The notes below the pieces were generated by a model. That model was not told the origin of the DNA and searched no databases. It saw nothing but the letters and a program-made list of their open reading frames with translations. A stretch of DNA of 64,000 nt from Oehlia diaphana. Lineage: Eukaryota > Glomeromycota > Glomeromycetes > Glomerales > Glomeraceae. The translations under genes were made by a program, and so were the position numbers. Numbering within the stretch: the stretch's first letter is position 1; each line of letters opens with the position of its first letter. Positions 11,273 to 22,345 of this stretch are shown here, one piece after another. Location of the stretch: contig QZLH01000041.1 of assembly GCA_003833135.1 (NCBI GenBank), forward strand, positions 154,527-218,526. Reading direction: 5' to 3'.

Positions 11273-13577
11273 TTAAATAAATACACTATATTGAAGATTT
11301 AGTAAGTATGGTACTTCTTATGCATTTTACAATAATACGGTTGCATTTAATCGGTTTTAACATTTATCTTGTTTTCGATAATTTATGTAGAGCTTTGACT
11401 TTTAAGTTAATTGAAATTTCGTCTAGGTATATAGTATTGCATAAGTTTCAAACAACACTACTTACTATATTGCACTATTTCCTTTTTACTTAAAGTTTTT
11501 TTTTTATTTTGTTCGTTTATTTAAGTACCAAACAATACCTAGAAATTCTCTGTAAAATTTTTTAAGCAAATATGATAATTATTCTCTTCAATGCCAAATT
11601 ATATTTTAAAGTATATCTTTAAATTTCTCTAATTAGTAATATTTTAAATGTTATGCATGTAAAGAAAAAAAACAAAATATATTCAAATAAAATTACGAAA
11701 CTTTATTGAAACGGTTCATAATTTTGTATACAGTTAATTACAACAAAGAAAAGAAAATCAGGTTGCTACAATACATTAAATTTAAAAGGATCAAGAGCGA
11801 AAAAATAATCATGTTAATTTTCCTTTTTACATACTGCAATTTATCATTTTAGAAACTGATTGGTTGTAGGTCCTAAAGAAATACGTACACCTTTAAATAT
11901 AATTTAATTATTAATTTTTATATAGTCGTTTCATATTTGATAAAAAACTTTCTTTATATTAAATGTAATAAATGCCCGACACTTTAATCCCTATGATTTT
12001 TTTTTGATGACCAAATGATTTATTTTGCTCATATAAATCAACAAAACATGCTGCGTGATGATACAGGATTAAATTTATTACAATCATTTCAAAATCTTGT
12101 ATGACCTCAAATCATAAATTAATTACATATCATGTGATTACCGTACCGCGATACATTTTATAAGACCCGAGTATTTTACTAAATACTCTCAATTACTGCT
12201 GACCTTCCTTGTTTCCATTTTTCATAAGTATCTAGGGGACTTATATTTCTGAAAACGATGATAATTGATTAACCAATTGAAGATGCCAATAATTACTTAG
12301 ATAAAAAAAAAAATACTATATCTTATTAGTATAAGTAAGGACTTACCAATCAGCTGTGAGGTACCAAATTATACGGTATTTAGGGAATAATGATATCCAA
12401 TGAATGAAAATTTTTAATTTTTCGGTAACAATAGAAATAATTGGCATTCTTAAAAATTACTCGAATTATTTTTTTCAATAAATAAAATATGAAACAGAAA
12501 TGAACGCAGCTCATATCATATGTTATACAATTCCACAATTCCTAGATTATATTGATTATCTTACACGTTACAAAAGTTGTTATCGTCAGATGATCATCGT
12601 TTGTTAGTCTTTATGGTTGGCTACTATGATATTATGTTATATTCTAAAAAAGGAAGGAAATAGGCCTTAATATAATTACGTTGTTGATTACATAATACTA
12701 CACATATGGTCTTAGGCACTTACCGAAATATCCTTGTTAGGGTTTTAGAATCTCATAATCGTATTATAATGTTCTTACAGATTTATATTATTATCTGTTG
12801 GCGTTGCAATTTTGACATCACTTTCATAATAAACTTGGGTTTGTGTCGATCTTCATCATACAAAGAAAGTGACATTTAAGTGTCACCGATCACGTGACCA
12901 CGAGGAACGCGTCGAAGTCTGACTACTAGTTTGATAACTGATAATATCATGGCACGAAGTATAATCTGATATATATATATATATAGAATACTTTTTTTTT
13001 AGACTTCTTCAGGTTCACAACACGAAACAGATTTTACGAAACATAAAAATCATTTTTTACTCTCATCTGTCCATGACTTGGCAAGTATTAATTCAGTTAA
13101 AGTTTCTTTAAATTGTTTATAAAGTCTGTCAGATCTGGGTGAGGGTTTGACTATGATTCTTCCTCATAGCAATATGAATATAACATTCTGTGAGATAAGT
13201 GCTTACTACGAGTGCTCTTTACGTACTCACTACAAGCGCTAATACTTATAGTTTTTTATATTCATCTGAATTTTTATTGGTGTTTATTACATTCTGTGGG
13301 GATAGTGCTTACTACAAGTGCACTTAAGTATGAGTTCTAAGTACTCATACACGAGTTTTCACCACGATGAGTTCTCTTGCACACTAGTTCTCACTACTAC
13401 TACTACTACTACTACTACGAGTTCTTTTGTGCAAGAGTTTTCATTACTACGAGTTCTTAAGCATGTGTACTTACTACAAATTCTCTTACACGAGTAGTAC
13501 TGCTAATCTTTATAGTTTTAATATATATCAGTTTGCTTGAAGATGATCTTCTAATCATTTTTATTTTATAGGTTATT
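11273..13577. other. Gene-free spacer with degenerate ACTACGAGT-type repeats
   Basis: No gene is supported. From 11.3 to 12.9 kb it is plain AT-rich DNA. A short (TA)n run lies near 12971-12984. From 13180 to 13500 the sequence becomes repetitive: two diverged copies of an ACATTCTGTG..GTGCTTACTAC unit about 105 nt apart (about 13186 and 13290), and an (ACT)n microsatellite at 13393-13418 embedded in ACTACGAGTTCT-like units. Confidence 0.5.
13183..13500. repeat. Degenerate tandem repeat block with (ACT)n microsatellite
   Basis: Units built on TTACTAC(G/A)AGT(G/T)CTCTT recur many times with variable spacing. The perfect core is an ACT trinucleotide run at 13393-13418. Period and unit length drift, so it looks like an aged minisatellite rather than an array with conserved repeats and unique spacers. 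Confidence 0.55.
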
Positions 13578-14342
13578 ATGGAATACGAGGAACAAATAGC
13601 TAACTATCTCAAGTCAGCACTCAGCAGAATATCGGACTTGGAGTGCCCTAAACATTTTATAATATTTGTCTGATCATGTCAATTACACAAATGAAAATGT
13701 TGAAGAAAAACTCGCAAAGAGTTTAAATATAGACGAAGAAATTGAGAATTTCTTGAATGATAAGGGATTAATGGTTAGTTGTATAAGCTTGCTTTTAATA
13801 CTTACTAAAATTTAATAAACTAACTATACTAACAACTGTCAATAGAAACAAAACCAACAGGTTCAATCCATAGTACCATATGCTTTATACGAGAGTGATA
13901 CACAGTTTGTATTATCTATTTTTTTTTTTTTTTGTGAATGATCTCATTTGATTTTATGTTACATATATTTTTTTATTTTATAGTTATACGATTTGTTGCG
14001 TATATTCCTGGTCTCACGTCAAAAAAGCAACTATCAGTTGGAATGGATGACGAAAAGCTACTCGTGACGAAGCTGAAGGAAGCTTTTATAACAGTGATGA
14101 TAATAAATTCGGAAAACTTTTAAGATCATCATGGCCGTTAGGATATTTTATAAAAATTCCCTTACCAACCAAGTAAGTTATAATAAAAGTTGTATATATT
14201 TTGTTACATGCTTTTTCTTATTAGTTAATATGTTAATTTGTTTTATTTTTTGAGCAGAGTTAATCCATTCAATGAAGTACTAGTGAAACATGGAATAATC
14301 GAATTATGTAATAAAAAGTCACGAATGTTAAAAATAGTTTAA
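13578..14342 (+). pseudogene. Decayed multi-exon gene of unknown family
   Basis: Coding-like segments follow one another but change frame. They are MEYEEQIANYLKSALSRIS.. from 13578; ..NVEEKLAKSLNIDEEIENF (to about 13772); an AG-bounded KQNQQVQSIVPYALYESD piece (from about 13846); YIPGLTSKKQLSVGMDDEK (about 14000-14070), which shifts frame into YNSDDNKFGKLLRSSWPLGY; and, after a clean GTAAGT..GAGCAG intron (about 14173-14259), NPFNEVLVKHGIIELCNKK ending in TAA at 14340-14342. At least two frame changes are not explained by introns. I recognise no domain. This suggests a recent pseudogene, or a gene with base errors in the assembly. Confidence 0.45.
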
Positions 14343-17181
14343 TGACTTTATTATTTCATTTGCTAATTATTGCTAATTAGGAAGAAAAAAATTAATAATA
14401 AATTGTAATAATATCTTTTGCATTATTGTGCTAATTTTATTGTAAAAAAAAACTTTATTGTAATATACTTAAATAAAATAATACAATTATAATCTTCGTA
14501 CCAGAGTGCCTCATATCATTATTATTCAAAGAAATACTATGCGATTAAGATAAAGAGGTACAAATGCAAGATTCTTTAACTTGCAAGAAAACAACTGCCG
14601 GATTATTAACAGAAACAAACAAGAGATAGATACTATTGTTAAAAAACAACCATAAAGCTATCTGAGTTTATCGAAATTTTATTGCAAAGGAACGATCAAT
14701 GATGAAAAAAGAAATTAGTTTTAATGAATTCACATAGATGAGTAACAATCTATTTGTACGTTATGTTACTTTTCATTTTCTGCGTCTACAACGATCTAAT
14801 AATTATTACTGTAGTTTAAGGATCCTTTTTTTACACTAGTTGACATTATGAGATAAAATAACTGTCAGATGTCTGGTAGGCATCTCACTTTGGGATGTAG
14901 AAGTACATGAAAATCGATAATTTGTATTTACATACATTTTTGTAAGGTACGCTGGGGTAGTCGGTTTTTGCCAATCCGCCGCAATGTAAAGATTAGTATA
15001 TTAAGTATAGTCTTTGGACTCTTTCTAATTTTATTTGATTCGAAAAATTAAATTTAATCCTATAAAATATTTATTTAAAGGATCGAATTATCTTAGTAAG
15101 TATTTAAATATTCTAACGTACGGTTATATATAATACTGACTCTGAATTAATCTATCTAGGTTTAGCTGTTTCATTAAAAGAAACTACATAATTACAATAG
15201 TTCTGTAGCAGCTTTAACTGACATAATGTCTGGTAGGTTATATCTGAATAATGTATAATGTATTTCTGATTTTTTTTTTAAAAAAAAATTTTGTTCAATA
15301 TCTAGGTGAGACTAGTTCTTTAGAGTCATGAGAGACAAGTAAAGATCTAGCGATTGCCATTACTTGGGCTTCCTTTACTTTCCTTTTAATTGTACATCTT
15401 TTAAATTTATTTATTGGATTATTGACTAATTCATTGAATTAAAAGATAAGGGAAAATATATTCTTGCTCAATAGGCAGAGGTGGGTCACGAGGTGTTATA
15501 ATCGTTTTTTAAATTTTAATAACGGATAATTTTATTTTATTATTTAGATAATAGTTGAAATTGAATTATATTGATTACTTCCAAACCAAAGAATCCAGAT
15601 TATATAGATTATATGTATGTTTTTGTAAAATTTTATAAGTAAAAGAAATTTGAAAATTTTAATATTTCTTATAACGTATCTAATAATTTTTATATTTTTA
15701 TAATACTATAGATAAACTTTGAGAAAAAATACAAAATATTGATGAGGATTGAAAAATCCCAATAAAAAGGAATTGAAGAAAGACAAAAATGATCTACAAA
15801 ATTTTTTGCTTTTTTTCTTTCTTTCACGTACGAACTCTCATAATTATCCAATTTTAATTTTTGTAAAGCGATCAATTATTCCATTTAAAGAAGTTGTGAA
15901 TGAACTTTCTTTTTTGTAAAAAAAAAAAAAAATATATATTAATTATCGAATTACTTATTACGTTAATTGATTATCACCTCATTATATATCCAACCAATAA
16001 AATGAAAGATAGGCGGAACACGCCATATTCCAAAGATCAATCATTTAAACAATAAATATTTTAAATTTCGTTGCCTTTTTCTTCTTAAAATGTTGAATAA
16101 TTTGAATAATTGTAATGATTTATTACCTTTATAATTTAATGTATTATTATTTTTTTTTAATTTTATTTTTATTTTAGACGAACATAAAGTTTTTTAAAAA
16201 TAAATTGTTTATTTGATATCATTACGAATATAGCAAATATAGTATTTCATTTGACTGTCAAGAAATCTTATAAAAGACTTAGCATTATTGTATTATTAAT
16301 TTAGTAAATTCCATTTCCAATATCCTAAATGAAAGTATTAAAAGGTTTAGTTACTAAAATAGTTATATAGTTATGATCCTTATGATCCGTAATACAAATT
16401 AGACTTGCTGAAAGGGCAATCATCTTGTGACACGTGAATTGATCTTCTTTTAGAAATTTTAGATTGATTATCAATCTTCTGCATGACTCATTCTTAATAT
16501 GTTTTTTCTTGTTTTATTTCTCGAAATATTTTTATTCTCACCAAATCTTCACATGTTAGTTTAATAATGAATATGGAATAACTGGTTAGCGATTTACTTT
16601 TTGTTAGTACAGATTCGGTTTTCCTTTCATGATGAATAACTGAGTAATTTAAGATAACTGATATTAAAATTTTATGACTAAATATGACATATAATAATTT
16701 ATTTAAATTCATTTAAATCAATGATTATCAGGAAAAATTTTTTATTTAAAGAATTAAAGATTTCGTGAAAAAGGATTAACGAAAAACATTGATTTCTTTA
16801 CTGGAATAGTTATTATTATAAAAGTCTTAAAATAAATGAAAGTCTAAATAAATGAATGTCTTAAAAATAAATGAATTATTAAAAAATTACGTCTTTGAGG
16901 CTGAAAAATAATTAATCCCTGAAAGCAAAAATAACGTAAATAAAATAAAATCTTGTTAAATAAATCATTATTTCATATGAAATCACTCGAGTTGTGGCGT
17001 ACATTTTAAAAATAAAATCAGGTTATTTTTTTTTTTTTTTATGAATGGAATGAAAAAAATTATAAAAGAAATCGTATTATGAGAATAATACAAAAAAAAA
17101 AGTAGGCAAATTTTTTTAAGGTTTAATAAAATTTGAGGTTTAAAGACAATAAAATATTCTTATCACGTTACTCTCCTTACT
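14343..17181. other. AT-rich spacer, no gene seen
   Basis: Mostly low-complexity AT-rich DNA with homopolymer runs (for example 15915-15932 and 17027-17040). At about 14934-14953 it contains ACATTTTTGTAAGGTACGCT, which recurs at about 20015-20034 and marks a dispersed repeat. Short open frames here have no protein-like composition. Confidence 0.5.
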
Positions 17182-18538
17182 ATGATGGAAGAAGAATGGT
17201 TTTTTCAACAACAAGGTAATAAGGTTACTCCAAAAGAGCTGAAAGACTGTCCTGATTGTGGTAAACCTAGAATATCCTTCGGCTGGTGCTTAGAATGTGA
17301 AAGCAATGCAATGAAGGAAAATTTTCTTTATTGGACGTCAGGTAATAAAGATATCGATGAGTTAATACGTTACACTCAGCTTACCGCTACTCAAACTTGT
17401 GATTATTTGGAATGGATCCCGTTTGAAAAATTTGAAATGGTTAAATATATTGGTAGGGGTGGATTTAGTAGTGTTTATTCAGCCCTTTGGATGGAAGGAC
17501 CTAGATGGATATGGGACGATGGTGCACAAGAATGGACTCGAGCCGGGCCAATGAATGTTGCTTTAAAACGTCTTGATAATTCACAAAATATTTCAAGTTC
17601 TTACATTAACCAGGTACTTATGATTATAATTATATATATATTTTTTTTTTAAAAAAAAAAAAATATATTTTTGAGTTAATTTTATAAACTACATTTTCGT
17701 TCATGTTCATATTTAATAGATTAAAGCTTATCATAAATGCTTACAATCGGCTTCATTAGCTGGAACTTTTGGCATCACAAAGGATCCAACATCTAATTAT
17801 ATGATTGTAATGAAATATTATGAAAATGGTAATTTGTATCAATATCTTGATCATTGTAACGGAATTCTTTCCTGGAGAGATATGATCGATATGTTATGGG
17901 GAATTGCCGGAGGACTCGAAAGAATTCATGCAGAAGGAAAAATCCACGGAAATCTTCATGGTGGAAATTTACTTATTGAGGACGAAAAAGTATCTACTGA
18001 TGCTCGTATTGGTGATGTAGGTCTTCATGGTCCATGTAATAATGAAAATAAAAGTTCGAATCAAATATATGGAGTCTTGCCATACGTTGCACCAGAAATA
18101 TTACGTGGCGAAAATTATAGTCCCTCTTCTGATATATATTCATTTGGTATCATTATGAATACTCTCGCAACTGGTAAAAGACCTTGGTATAATAGAGCAC
18201 ATGATATTAATTTAGCATATGATATTTGTAATGGTGAAAGACTTGAAATTCCTGAAGATACTCCAAATTTTTATTCAGAATTAATGCAACAATGTTGGGA
18301 TAATGATCCGGTAAAACGTCCGACTGCATCCTATTTAAATGAAAAATTAGGTGAATGGATTATTTTAATATGTGATGATCCAGCCCCTTCAAAAATTTCA
18401 GATGAAAATTCTATTGCTGAGGAAAAAAGATGGAAAATGATTTCTCAATTACCCAAAAAAATTACTCATCCAGAATTACATCCTGGAGCATATTATACGA
18501 GTAGAACTTTATGTTTTCGTGAATTATCAGTAACGTGA
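17182..18538 (+). CDS. Predicted TKL-like pseudokinase with N-terminal Cys4 motif (paralogue 1)
   Basis: Two exons (17182-17613, 17720-18538; GT-AG) give 416 aa. The N-terminus has C23-x2-C26-x9-C36-x2-C39, a zinc-ribbon-like knuckle, then about 40 residues before the kinase fold. The fold shows a glycine loop (GRGGFSSV), the ATP-anchoring lysine (NVALKRL) and GDVGL in place of DFG (metal-binding Asp kept). The catalytic HRD reads HGNLHGGN, so the proton-acceptor Asp is Asn. DIYSFGIIMNT and CWDNDPVKRPT mark the C-lobe. I infer impaired or absent catalysis with possible nucleotide binding, and hence a scaffold or regulatory role; activity cannot be excluded from sequence. An acidic and basic tail of about 60 residues follows the fold. 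The Cys4 spacing, HxN change and intron position are shared with the gene at 22346, so they are paralogues. Confidence 0.85.
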
Positions 18539-19475
18539 AGGACTTACAACGGTTTCCGTTTCCTAATTATAACGGATGATGTTGAACTGTTGAGGTATAA
18601 TTTCTAATACAATTATCTTTAATAAAAATAGATTCTAATGAAAGAGGCCATTATAAAAAAATTCTTTCATTGTAATTTATTTTTCTTCTTAGTGAATTAA
18701 TTATCAAAGGTATCAAAGGAAAATCTTAATATAAGTGACAAAATTTTTTTTTAATTTCATTGTAATTGATAGCTTATCTCTTAAACGTAAATGTAAATCA
18801 CGTGAATTGCGGGCCGCACTACGTCCATTCGAGCGAGCGTGGAGCCGCGGCCAAATCGAACTCAATTTATAATTCCGGCCCGAATTGAAATATTAGGCCC
18901 ATAAAGTAAGTAGTGAATTCGGGCCGTTATGAGCTGCGTACTGTATGACAAAAATTCGGTTATTTTTATCGTGACCAATAATTTACTAGCGAATTTACTA
19001 GGTTTCATGAAATTCATTCGGAGTTTATTTAATGATATGGATTAACCCTAAAACCCTTGAGCAATTTATTTATTTCTTTCTAATTAAATTTTCGCGGTAA
19101 AATTTTTAAGAACGGATAATTCGGAAAAAATTTAAAATAGAAATCATAAAAGTATCATTGTTTTTTTCTCATTATTTTTTAGAGAACTAAAAAATGATAG
19201 TATACGTCTAAATTCAGGCACGTAATGCTTAATTTGTAATATTTATTTAGAAATGATCATGTTTTGATATATTAGCATCGTGTATTAAAGGAAGTAGTAA
19301 GATGCGCGGAAAATCTCATGGTCCTTTTTCGGAAACATTCTTAATATGTACTTTGCAGAAAATCAAAAATTGTTATTTTTGTGAATGTAAAAATACTTTG
19401 ATTTTATTAAAGGAAAAATTTAATAACACGGTATGATATCAATTATAAATATACCGTACCGCACTGATTAAGATA

Positions 19476-19686
19476 CTCTGCTGATTTCATAATGTACGTG
19501 ACACTTAACAAATTTTAAAGTATTCGGTAAAGCTTTGATATATTTATTTATACGCTAATTTTGGAGTACTATTCTGAGAATCGTGGTATAATTTTATCTT
19601 ATTTTGAACTTTACCGAATATTTCCGAGTTCTTTAAAATTTGCTTAGTGTCCCGTTACTCCCGTACATTATGAAATCAGCTGTAAA
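19476..19686. mobile_element. MITE with 19-bp perfect terminal inverted repeats (copy B)
   Basis: GCTGATTTCATAATGTACG at 19480-19498 is perfectly inverted at 19662-19680. Inside these ends lies a second inverted pair (AAATTTTAAAG.ATTCGGTAAAG with CTTTACCGAATATTTCCGAG..CTTTAAAATTT). The unit is about 200 nt with no coding capacity. The right end GAAATCAGCTGTAA is shared with the copy at 3398-3411. I could not identify a target-site duplication. Confidence 0.75.
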
Positions 19687-19765
19687 CAAAAAATCTGGTT
19701 CAAAAATTGAATATTATATGAGGGGGTACAAATATAATTTCAGAATTAACCTTAAGTTACCGGAA

Positions 19766-19985
19766 CTAAGGGGCTGATTTCATAATGTACTGGACACCTA
19801 ATAGTTACCGAGAGACATTCGGTAAAACTCGGTAAAGTTCAGAATAAGGTAAAACCATATCATTAGATTCGGAGCACTGATCCGAGCACAGTGGTGTAGT
19901 TTTTAATTTATTCTGAGTTATACCGAATCTTACCGAGTTTCTCTCGGAGTAAAAATGATGGGTGTCCTGAAAGTGTAACGCATGT
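19766..19985. mobile_element. MITE of the same family, diverged (copy C)
   Basis: It opens with GCTGATTTCATAATGTAC (19773-19790) followed by TGGACACCTAA, the order seen in copy B. Inverted arms GAGAGACATTCGGTAAAACTCGG and its counterpart near 19921-19948 fold over an AT-rich spacer. The right end (GGTGTCCTGAAAGTGTAACG) is degraded relative to copy B. It lies only about 85 nt downstream of copy B, in the same left-end orientation. Confidence 0.6.
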
Positions 19986-22345
19986 GACAAAAACAGTCAC
20001 GTGATTTTTCGGGACATTTTTGTAAGGTACGCTAGGTAAATCGCAAAAACTCTGCTCGGGAATTAAGCTTTTTCCCTAAAAAATGTCAAAGAATGACGCG
20101 ACTTTAATACTGGGAAAATTGGTTAGAAAGATTTGGGGTACAAAAAATTTTTTTGGGCTCATTTTTGACTGTCGCTAATAATTTAAAAATTTGATGAAAT
20201 AATTAAAGCGGAAAAAAAGAAAATAGATGAAATAAAATTTTCCAAAAAGATCCCATTTAAAGCTTCTCCATTCCAATTTGAATATAGGTCTCCAGTATAT
20301 GGATTATTATCATAAAAATTCCTTATAAAGTCATTTAAGGGTGGTCTAAATAATTCCAGGATAAAATTGCAATTTTTGTAAAAGGAATGAACGATTCCGC
20401 TGATAATCTTTTATTTGAAGTCGATATTTTCGTCAATTTATAGGTAAGATTTTTGAAAGTTTTTGAACAAGTACATTAAAAGTATAGTTACTGTTATACG
20501 CCCAATCACGATCAATGATACTGTCATATTCATTATTATGTTAAACATATATGGACTTAAATAGATAAAGTATAAGAACTTATACCTTCGGAATATGTGA
20601 AGTTTTAAAAAGACGCTGTTATAATATTTAAGACGTCAACGATGTAAACGTAAATATCTTTATCATTATCATCATAAATAAATCATCACAAATTGATTCT
20701 ATTTCTTTATCAAAATATTTAATTGTTCATTAGGGTAAAAATAATGACAGGTAATAGTTTATTACTGAGTTCACGATATATTATTAATTTTTTTTTTGTA
20801 TCTCCTCTTCAATTTCTTAATTTTCGATTGAAGAATCAATGTCTTGTTATCGTTATCGTAATTAATTGATTTATCAATATCTGATTCGAATAAGATTGAA
20901 CTATTTTTAATTGTTATCATTATTTCCCCATTAATATCAATAGTATTATTCGTTTTGACAAAAAGAAATTTATCGAAAAGTCTATATAGAAATGAAGAAT
21001 ACTTTTGAAGAAAATTTTAAATAGATTTCATTGTAGTTATTTATTTAACTGCATGAATAGAAACATAACATGTTCTTTACATTTCATATGAAAAAAATTT
21101 TTATGCATAATAAATCTTTAAATCTCCAAAATTGGACACATTGAATTGTTTCTTAGAATAAATCGTTTGTGAGTTGTGACATAACTACTAGATTAATTGA
21201 TATAATCGACGTATGAATACGTAAAAAAAAATCTTTTAGTAATATTCTAGAAATTTTTCAATTAAAAACAAAATTCGTTAATTATTCCATTTTTGGGAAT
21301 TAGTGATACATTAACGATATAATATAATTATGTCAATAAAACCTTAAAATACCGTTCAAATCATGAATCCGTGCCACGAACCTTTTTTATATTAATAATA
21401 ATAAAACGATTATGGCATTTCATTTTAAAAATATTTAAAACGAATAATAAAAACTGTACAATATTTGTCCATAACATATAAAGTTTTTGACTGTATATAT
21501 TATATCGTTACTAGAGGTGCAAACTTTAACATACGACTTAAGTCACTTAACTCGTATGACTTATCTAATTACGTCTAACCTCTAATAGTTACATTAACAA
21601 TAGACAAATAATACGTTCATGCGCATTACGTTATATAATGAGTGCATACTATAAAAATTAATACAAATTATATAATACAATATATTATCTGTTATATATA
21701 TCTCTTTTATTTTACTCGTTATTATACTTCCAGACTTGATTATTTTATTTATTTAATAAGATATTACCTTACTCATCATTATCTGTTTTTTTTTTGGACA
21801 TTCTTTAATTGTTATTACTTGATCCCTGGATTCAGGCACGAATGTTAATCATATCGTTGTTGTTTTTATAAAAGTAGTAAAGTAGTACCAATTTTCAAAC
21901 AATGAAATTCTTTATTTAGAACGGAAAATGATCGTCTTCCACATGAATTTTGTTCGGGCTGAAATTACCTATTTTGGGTAAACAACCCAACAAATGAACG
22001 GCGCAAAATTCCGAAGATTTCTATTAAAGATTTCTTATCCCTATATAAAGAAAAAACTATAAACGTTTTTTTTTCTTTGAAGAAAAAAAAAGTATTTTTA
22101 GCAAAGAAATTGATTTTTATATATATATATATATACAGATATTACGCTTTAACATTTCAATTCGAATATAAATTCTGTAAATTGTAAATTATATACTCCA
22201 TATTATACAATTTTTTTGAAAAATAATATTTATTTAGAAAATCGAACATTTTGTATATTTTAAAATTTTATAAATTATATAACTTTATACATACACACTT
22301 TTTTGAAAAATAATATATATTTAAATTTACTTTTTTTAAAGAAAA

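Larger units (their letters stand above)
18539..22345. other. Repeat-bearing spacer between the two pseudokinase genes
   Basis: No gene is supported. A short GC-rich island at about 18797-18945 contains GCGGGCCGC, AATTCCGGCCCGAATT and GAATTCGGGCCG; the last two resemble the palindrome AATTCCGGCCGGAATT at 62480-62495. Two related foldback repeats sit at 19476-19686 and 19766-19985. The GTAAGGTACGCT repeat recurs at about 20015-20034. From 20.2 to 22.3 kb it is AT-rich with little structure apart from a (TA)n run at about 22118-22134. Confidence 0.5.

Noticed and set aside
13393..13418. (ACT)n run as a coding repeat
   Set aside because: It lies in gene-free DNA with no open frame or splice context; a plain microsatellite fits.
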